Assembly: GCA_002786025.1 (NCBI GenBank)
Contig: NHNW01000036.1
Coordinates: 248,001 to 312,000, forward strand
Origin: Zasmidium citrigriseum
Taxonomy: Eukaryota > Ascomycota > Dothideomycetes > Mycosphaerellales > Mycosphaerellaceae
Direction: 5' to 3'
Length of the DNA stretch: 64,000 nucleotides
This document shows, in pieces, positions 1 to 9,647 of this stretch. The first letter of the stretch is position 1; the number at the start of each line of letters is the position of its first letter. The translations under genes were made by a program, and so were the position numbers. The notes under the pieces were generated by a model. That model worked only from the letters and a program-made list of their open reading frames with translations, did no database searches and had not been told where the DNA came from.

Positions 1-605
1 ACGCAGACGACGCCGCTGCCCTCATCAAGCATGTCTCGCCAGATCAACCCGTGACAGTACTTGGCAGCTCTTCAGGAGGCATTGTGACCATGCAGCTCCT
101 CCTTCGACACCCTGACCTCATCAAGATAGCCGTCCTCCACGAGCCTCCCGCGAACCAGCTGAATCCGGACTATCCCGAAATCAAAAAACTAATCCAAGAC
201 ATCTACAACACCTATCGTCGCTCGGGAGTTCCGCCAGCCATCGAGAAATTCTGCGATTACGGACAGCTTGACGACGCAGAGCGAGCAGGTTTCATGCATG
301 CCACCGACCCTCGCTCTGGGCCCTATGTCTTCAGCAATGTGATGTATTGGTTTGAGAGGGAGTTTCATTACACTGATGTCGAGTTCAAGCCTGAGATGTT
401 TGAGCCATATCAGTCGAAGATGCTCTTACTGGGCGGACAACTCACGAATAAACAGGCATTTCATTTCCGGGCGACTGAGAATCTTGCGAAGGGTTTGGGA
501 TTGCCCCTGCCTTTGATGCCTGGAGGTCATCTCGGGTACGCTTCGCATTCGGAGCAGTTTGCGAAAGACTTCATGGTTGCACTGAAGGAAAAGAACAGCG
601 CTTAA
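1..605 (+). CDS. alpha/beta-hydrolase fold protein, 3' part
   Basis: The frame is open from the first full codon (base 3), so the start lies outside the window; the GTG at base 51 is an internal Val. The visible ~200 residues begin just before the nucleophile elbow G-S-S-S-G (VTVLGSSSGG) of an alpha/beta hydrolase and end with MPGGHLGYASH, where the His is a good catalytic-base candidate. Enzymes of this kind hydrolyse esters or small acyl substrates; the substrate cannot be told from sequence. No intron is visible in this part. Fold assignment is firm, specificity unknown. Confidence 0.8.
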   Translation, partial: ADDAAALIKHVSPDQPVTVLGSSSGGIVTMQLLLRHPDLIKIAVLHEPPANQLNPDYPEIKKLIQDIYNTYRRSGVPPAIEKFCDYGQLDDAERAGFMHATDPRSGPYVFSNVMYWFEREFHYTDVEFKPEMFEPYQSKMLLLGGQLTNKQAFHFRATENLAKGLGLPLPLMPGGHLGYASHSEQFAKDFMVALKEKNSA

Positions 606-671
606 ACGAAGATTAAGACGACATGCAACAACGTATCATCAATGTGAGACTTTCGGAAGTCATCGATTCAT

Positions 672-2362
672 TCAATACGTCGACCGCACATAAGCTACCG
701 GCCCATCGTATACTTTCCGTCCAAGCACCAGGTAGTATATCACCGCCAGCACAATGATCCCAACGAAAATCACCGGCGACCAGTTGACTGTCGACAGCGT
801 GACTGGTGTCGTGACTGGGAAGGGGATGAAGATGATCAAGAAGACACCATAGATCATTGCAAACAGATTCACGGCCATGCCGAAACGGCCGAGAGACCAG
901 TCGCCTTTGGGTAGAGGCTTGCCGAACATGCGACGCCAGACGAGGCAGCCGATCGAGATCTCGTAGGTGAAGACCATGCCAAGGAGTTGGCTGCATAGAA
1001 TGCACGTCAGCAGTGGCTCTTGGTTTTCTGGTAGGATCTGTACTTACACTGATGTGATGGCATTGAAGGCGATGGAGCTTCCCAGCGAGATGAGGCAGAT
1101 CAGGACCGAGAACATGTATACGACGATAACGGCTCGAGTCGGACAATTGGTCTGTCGATCGACCTGCTAAGAGTCAGTGACTGTTAATCAACGAGGCTCA
1201 AGTGCAGAGAGCTAACCTTCGAAATCCAGCTCGAGAATGGCAGGCCTTTATCACGCGCGAAAGCCCAAACCTGTCTGGAACACGAAGCCATATAATTGAT
1301 CGCGCTGAACATGATCAGTATGACCTGGATAGAAGTCAAGGCCGCCGAGCCCGATGCGGATCCAGTAGCGTTCTGGAAGACGGCCATGAACGGGAAGCCG
1401 GTTGGAGAGTCGAAAGCTTCCTCCAAGTTGGTCAAAGTGAAGCAGTATGTAATCAACATGACGAAGACCATTAGTCCGTTGACAACATAGCTGGCCACCA
1501 TCGCCTTCGGCACGACAGAGGAAGCTCGCTTGGTCTCTTCAGCCATGTGTGCTGCGGCGTCGGATCCGGTTAAACCCCAGACAAGCAGAATCTGGCCAGC
1601 GAGCATGCTCAAGCCTAGACTACCCCAACCGCCGTCATCTGTAAAGGTGGTGAAGACTTCATGTGCCGTGAGTCGGTCGCCTGATGAGAGCACCCAGAGA
1701 ACGATGAGGGTCGAAACGTAGCCAACGATGACCAGGACGAAAACAATCCCTTCCAGCTTGGGCAGCTTCCTGCTGAGGAAGACGTTGGTGATGAAGTTGA
1801 TCGAGATCAGGGCAAAGGCGTAGAGGTATGCTTTCCAGGCGGTGGCTTCGTAATTCGGATGGAGTATGATGATGATGCCCTGGATCAAGTTGCCAGACAG
1901 GAAGACCCCGCTGACAGTTCCGCAGCACCAGGCCAATGTTGAAAGCCAGCCACTGGTGTAGCTGATAACCTTCTGCAGAGAAGGCGGAGCGAACTCACTC
2001 GCCCAGTGGTATTGACCGCCGGCAGTCGGTGCCATACTCGCCATCTCTGCGAGCGATAGAGTGATGAAGAGGAAAGCCGCGAAGTTGACCAAGTACATGA
2101 CAATCGTGCCGCCGGTGTTCCCATCGATCAGAGCGCTGGTTGTCGAATTGGGCACAAACACCCATCCGACCATGGCAACGACCGTGAACGCCGTGATGCT
2201 CAGAATCCGGTACCCGCGATCAAACTCTTGCTTCTTGCCCAAGCGGTCCATGTCCGCATTGTCGACAGCTTCATTCGATATCTTCTCGGCATCGGTGACA
2301 TCCGGGATATTGAGGCCATGGTGCCCAATATTCTCAATGTCAAAGCCCGCCTCCTTGTCCAT
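672..2362 (-). CDS. APC-superfamily amino acid / GABA / choline-type permease
   Basis: Three exons on the minus strand: 1217-2362, 1048-1163 and 672-990, giving 526 aa. Introns are GTTAGC...GCAG and GTAAGT...GCAG, and the frame is kept across both. The protein has a hydrophilic ~65-residue N-terminus followed by about a dozen hydrophobic segments. Family signatures are TAGGQYHWASEFAP after the third segment and TGSDAAAHMAEETKRAS in the middle, both typical of fungal GABA/choline/amino-acid permeases (the UGA4/HNM1-like group of the APC superfamily). The start ATG at 2362 was chosen because the longer frame upstream has only a poor Arg-rich lead. Plasma-membrane uptake of amino acids or amines is expected. 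It faces a rhodopsin-domain gene across a 0.9-kb divergent promoter region. Confidence 0.9.
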
Positions 2363-3266
2363 GGTGGGCAGTCTTGAATGCCTCGTTGCTGAACGTACAG
2401 AACACAGCTTATCGCAGCAAGTCCTCCGCTTCCTCACCAGCCATTATTATAATCCCCCAAAACTCCAATTCGCGAAATCGGCACCGACGGCGGCAGGTTG
2501 CAGTTGGCCGCTGCAGGTCGAGTATGCAACGGCACGTGGTAACATGGTGTTGGTGCATAAGCAAGACTGCCTGCAGGACGCCGGACGCCGCCTTTTTGAA
2601 CGAGCTTGGCTTGGGTGAAATTGATCGGCTCTCTGCAGCTGGCGGGATCAGAGCGTGACCAAGCAGATGTTGCGGTCAGGCCCGTGGAAGTGGCGGTCCG
2701 TTTGGCTTTGCGCTTGCCGCTTCGCAACTGCTGGATTGGGAGTTTGAGTTTGTTCCTTCGGCTGGTGGGCGTGGGGTGGCAGAGCTCTGCTCGGTCGTTT
2801 TGCGAGTGTTGAAGGGAAGGAGTGCGATCTCAGGAGCCCGCAAAAGAGACGTTCTGAAGGGAAAAGACTTCGCAATGAATGTGGGCAAAAGACCAGAAAG
2901 TTGAACATCCATGTCCTCTTCACATGCGGTTGTGGCGGCTGTCACGAGAGCTGGCCGGGGCGGATCGTCCTTCGGAAACCCAAAAACGCTCCCGAAGATT
3001 GCGTTTGAGCATAACGTTCGAGGGTGTCACCCACAAAAGGCGAAGATTGTTGGCTTCTAGACAAGAGCTGAGGTGCGACAGGGAGCTCTAGAAATGGACC
3101 TGTACCCCCGAGGGTGGCACAGTTGGACAACTTCTCTTGGTCTCTTGGACAACACGCAAGCTGGACTGGACCGTATAAACCCCGTGGGTGCCTTCATCCT
3201 GGAAATGCCGAGGAACGGAGGAGATCGTCTCGAAAGCCTGGAGTGACCTGACAGCGAAGAGTCGAC
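2363..3266. other. intergenic, divergent upstream regions
   Basis: This 904-bp stretch lies between two start codons pointing away from each other (permease and rhodopsin-domain protein). All frames carry short, non-conserved-looking ORFs on both strands that overlap each other. I see no repeat, RNA gene or conserved coding signal; it must hold both promoters. Confidence 0.5.
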
Positions 3267-4372
3267 ATGGCCCGGATCACGAAGGACGACCAGGGCGGCA
3301 AGATTGTTCTTGCTGCCGGTTTGATGCTGGCTTACACGATCATATCCGTCCTCATTCGGCTGCATACTAGATGGCCTTGGAGAAAGATGTTCCGAAGAGA
3401 AGACGCGGCCCTTCTCATAGCAACGGCTGTCAGCGTCTGCTATACGGTGACCATTGCCTTGGCTGTTCATGATGGCTTCGGGAGACGGGAAACAATGCAG
3501 ACTGCGGCTATCACACACGTCTCGAGGATCGAGCGGATGCTGTCGATCAGTTTTGTGCTCTTGTTCTTGACTGAGGGACTTGGAACGATCTCCTATGGCT
3601 TGTTTCTCGTCAGCCTGGCGGAGGACAACAGCGCTCATCAGCTGGCTTTGAAAGTGGGCTGCTACTTGGAGGCTGTCTTTACTGGAGTTGCGGTCATTGT
3701 CTCTTCAGTATACGCAGCACGACGAGAGTCACTTAGCGTATGTACAGATGCAAGGATACCAGACTCCTGTGCTGACTAGTGGCAGTTCTCGATCTGGGTT
3801 GCCTTTGGTGTCATCCAAGCAGGCATTCTGCTCTTGCTGTTTTGCTCTATCGCCAGCATGCTCCTGATGAGCCGGATGCACTGGTGGAAAAAGACTCGAG
3901 CGATCTTCTGGTTCAGCCTCTCCATCGCGTGAGTCCACATTCCGCGACTTAAGTTCATCATCAGCCGCTAACAAGAATCAGCTTGATGGGAGCAATTGCC
4001 GTACGCCTCGTATTCACTCCTCACGATATCTTCCGAGCAGGCTCCACGGTCGACGCAGTCAACCTACTGATCATCATGATTGTCGAGACGCACTTTCACA
4101 TCATCAACGCAACATACCCAAATCTGTTGGTCTTCGTGGATAAGTCAACCACCGGCTTCATCCATGGAGTACCTCGCAGCTTTTCGACATATACTTCGCC
4201 GAATTCGAACTCCAGCATAGGGACTCAGCATAGTCGCGGGATTTCATATAAGTTCAAGCTTGTGTCTCCTCGTCCGTCTCCGGAGAAGAGTCAGTTGCAG
4301 AGCAGAAGCAGTGAGGCTGAAGCAAGTACTTCTCAAGGAAGCCATCACGATGGCGACATCCAGCGAGGCTGA
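3267..4372 (+). CDS. fungal rhodopsin-domain integral membrane protein (Pth11-like)
   Basis: Three exons (3267-3737, 3780-3928, 3982-4372) give 336 aa; donors are GTATGT and GTGAGT, and phases match. The first ~265 residues hold about seven hydrophobic helices with polar loops and a WPWRKMFRREDAALLIA segment after helix 1, the usual look of the large fungal rhodopsin-domain family (often annotated Pth11-like or integral membrane protein). The last ~90 residues are a Ser-rich, charged cytoplasmic tail (SPRPSPEKSQLQSRSS). I see no CFEM domain at the N-terminus, so it is the shorter form of the family. Members are thought to be surface sensors, but most have no proven ligand. Confidence 0.8.
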
Positions 4373-4876
4373 ACGTGAGGGCTGAAGACCGACAAGTCAA
4401 AACATCGAACGACCTCATGCCCTCACGGAAGGACTTAACGGACTTAAAAGACAAAGAATATCCCAAGCTAGACCTCGATTTCTCACCCAGAATACGTTCG
4501 GCTGGCCATGATCCCTCGAATCCGATCTCAACTTTCAGGAAACCGAATACAGCCTCTGGAACGATATATCCTGTGTCGTACTCGGAAGGGGATCGCTAGC
4601 AATGGCAACCACCTCCGGCTCGGCCAGAATCCACGGGATCGCGAGCTGCATCTCAGCCGCGGACACTCCGCCCATTTGTAATCGATCTAAATGCATTCAC
4701 GTGGAAAGACAAGCTTGACAATCGACTCCGGAATTTCGGAATCTGGACATAATAAGGTTTGAAGTACGATCTAGGGTTCGATTGAGAGTGTATCTCGACG
4801 ACAATAGAGCCCTATATCAACATCGAGTCAACAGCCACTATCAACAAGAACACACCGCTTACCGAGACCGACGACA
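4373..4876. other. intergenic
   Basis: About 500 bp between two genes on the plus strand, serving as the 3' region of the first and promoter of the next. It contains only short frames without recognisable features. Nothing else seen. Confidence 0.45.
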
Positions 4877-6057
4877 ATGGCACCAATTCGAATCGCGTTC
4901 ATCGGACTCTCGGCGACAGGTAGGTGGGCTGCACGAGCTCATCTGCCTTACATCAAACAATCGCCTTTTTACGAAATCACGGGCATATGCAATTCCAGCA
5001 AAGAGACCGGAGAGGCCGCAATCAAGGAATACGGTCTGCCATCTTCTGTCAAGGCGTATTCCTCAATACAGGAGCTCGCCGAAGACTCAGATGCTTTCGA
5101 CCTTGCTGTCTGTTCTGTAAGAGCGTAAGCGGAGACCCTTACGGCAGCCATCACTGTGCTTCTGTCTGACATTGTGCGAGTGACAAACACTACGAGACCA
5201 TCAAACCCATCATTGCCAAAGGGAAACAATGCTACGTCGAGTGGCCCCTCGGCAAGACTCTCCAAGAAGCAGAAGAACTCCAAGCCATTGCAAAAGCCTC
5301 CGGCAACCCACGCACGATCGTCGGCGTCCAAGCACGCCGCTCACCAGTCGTGAACAAAGTCAAAGAACTCATCACCAACAACACCATCGGCGAAATTCTC
5401 AGCGTGACGATCAGAGGCGCAGCCGGCATGTCCGGAGCTGTCGAAGAAGAAAGCCTTGGAAGACTACTCAACGATCCGAAGATTGGAGCTAATGTCTTCA
5501 CTGTTCATTTCGGACATATGCTTGACTTTGTTTTGTATGCCTTGGGTCAAGACGTGAAGTCTTTGAGCACGATCCTGAGCACCCAGCGACCCAAAGTCCA
5601 CCTAAAACACCCCGAAGGCTCGCTAGAAGAAATGAAACGCGGAACGCCCGATCACGTCCTCCTCCAAGGCTCTTTAACGAACGGCGCATTGCTGGATATG
5701 ACCCTCCGCGGCGGCCCCGCATTCAAAGGCTCCCCAGGTTTCACATGGAACATCTACGGCGAGAAAGGCGAGATCGAAGTCACCGCACCCGGCGTCGTGC
5801 TAAACGTTGGATTTGGTGATGCAGTGTCTATCAAGCTTCATGATCATGAGAAGGACTCTGTGGAGGTGGTCGATTGGAAGGTGGATGATGAGGCGGAGAA
5901 ATTACCTATCCCTTCGCAGAATGTTGCGAGGGTGTATAAGGCTTTTGCGGAGGAGAAGAGGGAGGAGTATGCGGATTGGGGGGAGGCTGTTAGGGTGCAG
6001 GGGTTGTTGGAGAGGATGGTGGAGAGTTCGAAATTGGGACAGGCTGTGGAAATTTGA
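4877..6057 (+). CDS. Gfo/Idh/MocA-family NAD(P)-dependent oxidoreductase (Gal80-like branch)
   Basis: Two exons (4877-5124, 5181-6057) encode 374 aa; the junction restores CSVRADKHYET, the usual start of the nucleotide-binding core's last strand. The N-terminus MAPIRIAFIGLSATGRWA is the Rossmann fold, with GLSATG in place of the common GxGxxG. KGKQCYVEWPLGKT corresponds to the conserved E-K-P motif of this superfamily, but here reads E-W-P, as in Gal80-like members, which lack the usual catalytic Lys. The C-terminal half is the beta-sheet oligomerisation domain. Family members oxidise sugars, inositols or biliverdin, or act as NAD(P)-sensing regulators (Gal80). The altered E-K-P motif makes a regulatory or unusual-substrate role plausible. 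Confidence 0.85.
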
Positions 6058-6144
6058 TGATGGTCCTGGGCGTGGACAGGAGACGAAGCTGGCAGCAAGT
6101 ATCGTCAAGATCGTAATGGCACTGCTAATCGTAACCTTGCAATC

Positions 6145-7285
6145 TCAACATATCTCAAAGCCAATGTCGCTCTGGCTCGCCTCTAGCTTGCTCACATCCA
6201 GATCTTTCGCCTTCTCAGGAGGTATCGGTGCAGCATATGACTCTCCAACACTGCAGAGCAGCTCCACAACGCCCTTCCCACTCGAGAAAACATACATCTT
6301 GGCGTACCTCGATCGAATGCTTATCGTCAACTCAGTCCCGCTTGGAACGTACACGAGCTCTCCAGCATGAAGATGCGCAGGAGACGACGCTCCGATTCCA
6401 AACTCCACAACCCCCTCGACCACCTGAAAAGCATGGTGCGTACTCTGAAACCTCAACTTCCTGCCACCCGCAAACAAATCACTCTCGCCATGATGCGAAC
6501 TCCCCTCAAGACACCCAATAACAAACTTCCCATTCGACTCCTTCGTCGTGATCAACGGCCGACAAACCATCCCTCCAGCAAGATACGCCGGTCCACTTCC
6601 ACTCTGAAGAAAGTACGGCTCCAGCGCTCCAGGAAGTCGATTCTCGTCCTCTTCCCAAGCAGAAGGTCCGAACTTCTGATGCCGCGGACAAGGGACCATA
6701 TCGAATTGCTCAGCCGCGGCTTTGAGTTTCGGGATCAGGACTTCGAAGAGGTTTCGCTGGTCGTCGAGGGGCCAGAGGGGCCCGGAGTAGGGCTCGCCGA
6801 TGAAGCGGAAGAATTCTTCCCAGCCGCCCGGCATGATTAGGCCGATCATTTCGGAGTGGGAGCCTAGGACTTGGTATTGGTGGATTGTGCCCTGGACAAA
6901 GTCAGTCTGTTGCCCTCGCGAACGATGGAAAATGTTGACGTACGGGTGGCACGCTGGCGAAGTCGCCTGGTCCCATCGTTCGACACTTCTCACCAGCCCA
7001 GACGTTGATGTTGCCCTTGAGACAGAGGAAGACATCGTGGGCTTCGCGGTGGTAGTGGGCACCGATCGGATCGCTTTGGCTTCCACTGCTACCGACTATG
7101 GCGAAGGCATTCTCGCTCTCCTTGCCGGTCACCAACAGTCGGGTCGCTGACTTCGACAACGGGATATAGATGATCTCGCCTTCTTGCGTAGATATGACAT
7201 ATGGCTGTCCTGACTTTCCCGGCGGCAGATCAGTACTTCTCAGGAGACTGCCATGTGAGTGAGAGGTGCCGTTCTGCATGGTCAT
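6145..7285 (-). CDS. bicupin dioxygenase-like protein (quercetin 2,3-dioxygenase type)
   Basis: Two exons (6944-7285, 6145-6891) encode 362 aa; the intron GTACGT...CCAG splits the first cupin cleanly at PP|GTIHQY. The first cupin carries HYHREAHDVFLCLKG and GDFASVPPGTIHQY, giving the His-x-His...Glu...His metal set. The second cupin (about residues 250-330, QVVEGVVEFGIGASSPAHLHAGELVYVP) keeps the fold but lacks the HxH pair, so only the first site should bind metal. This asymmetry is known in fungal quercetinase-like bicupins, which open flavonol rings. No signal peptide is seen, so it is probably intracellular, unlike secreted quercetinases. The exact substrate is not readable. Confidence 0.82.
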
Positions 7286-7758
7286 ATTCAGGGAGGTAGC
7301 TGGGTCGTGAAGAAGGAGATCAGCTCTTGGAGCTCGACGGCTCTGGGAGCTGGCATGGCTGATATAGACTCTGGCCAGGTTCCCTAGCGACGTTCATCGA
7401 AGACGAATAGCGATGGGGAGTTGATGTCGGCTTCGGAACAATGGCACGAGCCCTAGAACGCTTGCCGTGTGGGGTATAGATTGGATGGGGAAGTGGGTCC
7501 GGTGGCTTCGATCTTTCTCCTTCTCGCTCGGCCGAAGACGCTCTCGACCACTCGACTTCTGCCAGGCACGCCTCGCTCCAGATGCCGTCTTCCAAGGCCG
7601 ACAAGTCCTCGTGTTGATGGCGTTTCAGATGGTCAAAGGTTGGGAACCGGGAAGATGAACATCCAGCTTCCGGGAACACATGTCATGTGAGTGAGATCGA
7701 TTCAATTTTCCATTGGGGCAGGAACTATCCTTTCTCGTCCCTCCAACATCGCATCGCA
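7286..7758. other. intergenic, divergent upstream regions
   Basis: Some 470 bp between the bicupin start (minus) and the esterase start (plus). Overlapping short frames on both strands show no family features. Nothing else recognised. Confidence 0.45.
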
Positions 7759-8736
7759 ATGGATCAACTACCACCACTGGGCAAGGCTATCCAGCAAATT
7801 GTGCTGCCGACACTGAAAGCCTACGATCCGATCCTGCGAAAGAATGCAGATACGATCAGATCAGTCACAGCCAAGAAGGAGACGCACTCGTACGGACCTT
7901 CGCCGCGACAACAGCTAGACTTCTACCCAGCTCCAAGCCCACAGCTTATTAATGGCCGACGACCAGTCCTCATGTTTCTATACGGCGGTGGTTTGGTGAA
8001 TGGCCACAAGACTCTTCCCGGATACGCCGATGATCTGTGCCATGCCAACATCGCTGCTTTCTTCGCCTCGAAGTACGGCTACGATGTGGTCATCCCTGAC
8101 TACCGCTTAATGTCTCACGATGCAAGATATCCCTCTGGTGGAGAAGATGTCGCCCTGGCCGCTGAGTGGATCTTCGAGAACGCTGGCAAATTTGGTCCGG
8201 AGCCGATTGATCTGTTCGTCATGGGTAATTCGGCAGGCGGGGTTCATCTCTCGACGTTTCTCTTAGATCCGGCGTTCGAAGACACACGGGCGAAGATCCT
8301 CCATGGAAGTGGCATGCGATTGAGAGGAGCTGTTCTTCTGTCTGTGCCATTCCACTTTGAGCACTCTCACGAAAGCCGATTTGAGATTCTGGAGAAATAC
8401 TTCGGGGATTACAAAACCAAGTCACCGCTGGGCCTACTGAGACTGGCTCAAACCAAAAGCAAGATCGACTTTATCCAAGCTGGAGTCAGAGCCTTTGTCT
8501 TGAATGGAGAACTCGATCCCGAGCACGAGATCCTTCAGCCCAGAGACGATTTCATTCAACAATGGATGCAGGATACCAGCCTTGAGAGTCGTGGTTCTTT
8601 GGCAGTTGACTGGATGCCTGGTCAAAACCACATCAGTCCTTTCTGCAGCTTGAGCACTGGTCTTGAACGCGAGGAAGCATGGGGTCATCAGGTGGGAGCG
8701 TTTTGCGACAATGTTCGAAAGTTTCAGCCGTCTTGA
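7759..8736 (+). CDS. alpha/beta-hydrolase fold esterase (HSL/arylacetamide-deacetylase type)
   Basis: Single exon of 325 aa. The ATG at 7759 was chosen because the frame upstream contains only a GTG. FLYGGGLVNG is the oxyanion-loop motif (HGGG variant with Tyr for His), VMGNSAGGVH is the nucleophile elbow with Ser, NGELDPE offers the acid, and PGQNHIS the His. These place it in the hormone-sensitive-lipase-like carboxylesterase group acting on short acyl esters. No signal peptide, so likely cytosolic. It is divergent from the bicupin and followed by a retroelement fossil. Confidence 0.85.
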   Translation: MDQLPPLGKAIQQIVLPTLKAYDPILRKNADTIRSVTAKKETHSYGPSPRQQLDFYPAPSPQLINGRRPVLMFLYGGGLVNGHKTLPGYADDLCHANIAAFFASKYGYDVVIPDYRLMSHDARYPSGGEDVALAAEWIFENAGKFGPEPIDLFVMGNSAGGVHLSTFLLDPAFEDTRAKILHGSGMRLRGAVLLSVPFHFEHSHESRFEILEKYFGDYKTKSPLGLLRLAQTKSKIDFIQAGVRAFVLNGELDPEHEILQPRDDFIQQWMQDTSLESRGSLAVDWMPGQNHISPFCSLSTGLEREEAWGHQVGAFCDNVRKFQPS

Positions 8737-8968
8737 GCTTCGATGTATCTATACACACACCTCTATACGAGCGCTCATGCTTTCGATGTTCCTAAAACAT
8801 CCTGACGAAACGCGGCATGTGGCAGCCATACACTCAGTCTTAACACTAAATCCCTCAATCACAGGACGGTTATCACCTGTTAATCTGTGCAACTAGAAAA
8901 CGTGGGTGGCACAGGCAAGATCGCGAGGCCGCCCGCTTGAAGCTTGACCCTGGAGGAGCATCGCTGTT

Positions 8969-9590
8969 GTCAAGCCTGTGGCGACCAGAATTCTTCTGGC
9001 CGTAATCGCTGCAGAAGACCTGGAACGTCACCAATTCGACATTATCGCGGCTTTCCTCCACGCGATATCAAGAGATCACGTTTTCTATGTCGAAATGCCA
9101 CACGGCTTTGAGATCGACAATCTCATCGGCCGGCTTCTGAGAGCCTTGGATGGCCTAATATGATCGCCTATGTTGTGGTACGAAGAGCAGGACGTTTGTG
9201 GATGCCCTCAACTTCTATTCCATTCCGGGCGGCCCCTGCGCCTTAAGCCCAGTGACGGACAGATCATCGTCGTCTACATTGTTGACTTGCTTGTTACGGC
9301 ATCCGACTCCTGCAGAAGCAATGGCCGTTGCGCACCTGGGGTAGGATCACTTCAAGATGCCACGCCTTCGTGACCTTCACTACTATCTCGGCATGCGAAT
9401 TATTCGAGACAAGGCTCGCCGAGCCATGTACACTGTCCATTGTCCAAGACGACTACCTCAATCGTCTACGCGAGAAGTACGGAATCATGGACATTTCGCC
9501 ACCACACCTTAGTATGAACTCGATGATGGGTTCAGTCTTGTGTGTGTTGATGTCTACGAGCGGATTGAAGAATGAATGAATGCTCAGACC
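8969..9590 (+). pseudogene. decayed Ty1/Copia reverse-transcriptase fragment
   Basis: Translation of the plus strand gives pieces of a Copia RVT_2 domain in the right order but in shifting frames. VATRILLAVIAAEDLERHQFD and an AAFLHA...YVEMPHGFE block come first, then LLRALDGL with an in-frame stop, then WYEEQ. IIVVYIVDLLVTA follows, in which the YVDD catalytic motif is damaged, then HYYLGMRIIRD, and finally DDYLNRLREKYGIMD in another frame. Gag, integrase and LTRs are not visible, so this is only an internal remnant. Its base composition is not RIP-like, unlike the two transposons further on, so it decayed by another route or is below RIP's length needs. It ends within about 60 bp of the NLR gene's 3' end. 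Confidence 0.8.
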
Positions 9591-9647
9591 ATGCGAGGAA
9601 CCCTCATGTCACGTGTCGTGTTATCAATTACGTTGCGGCGAGGTTGG

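Noticed and set aside
613..1146. 177-residue minus-strand frame over the end of the permease
   Set aside because: It runs through both permease introns in another frame; the spliced permease explains the region fully.
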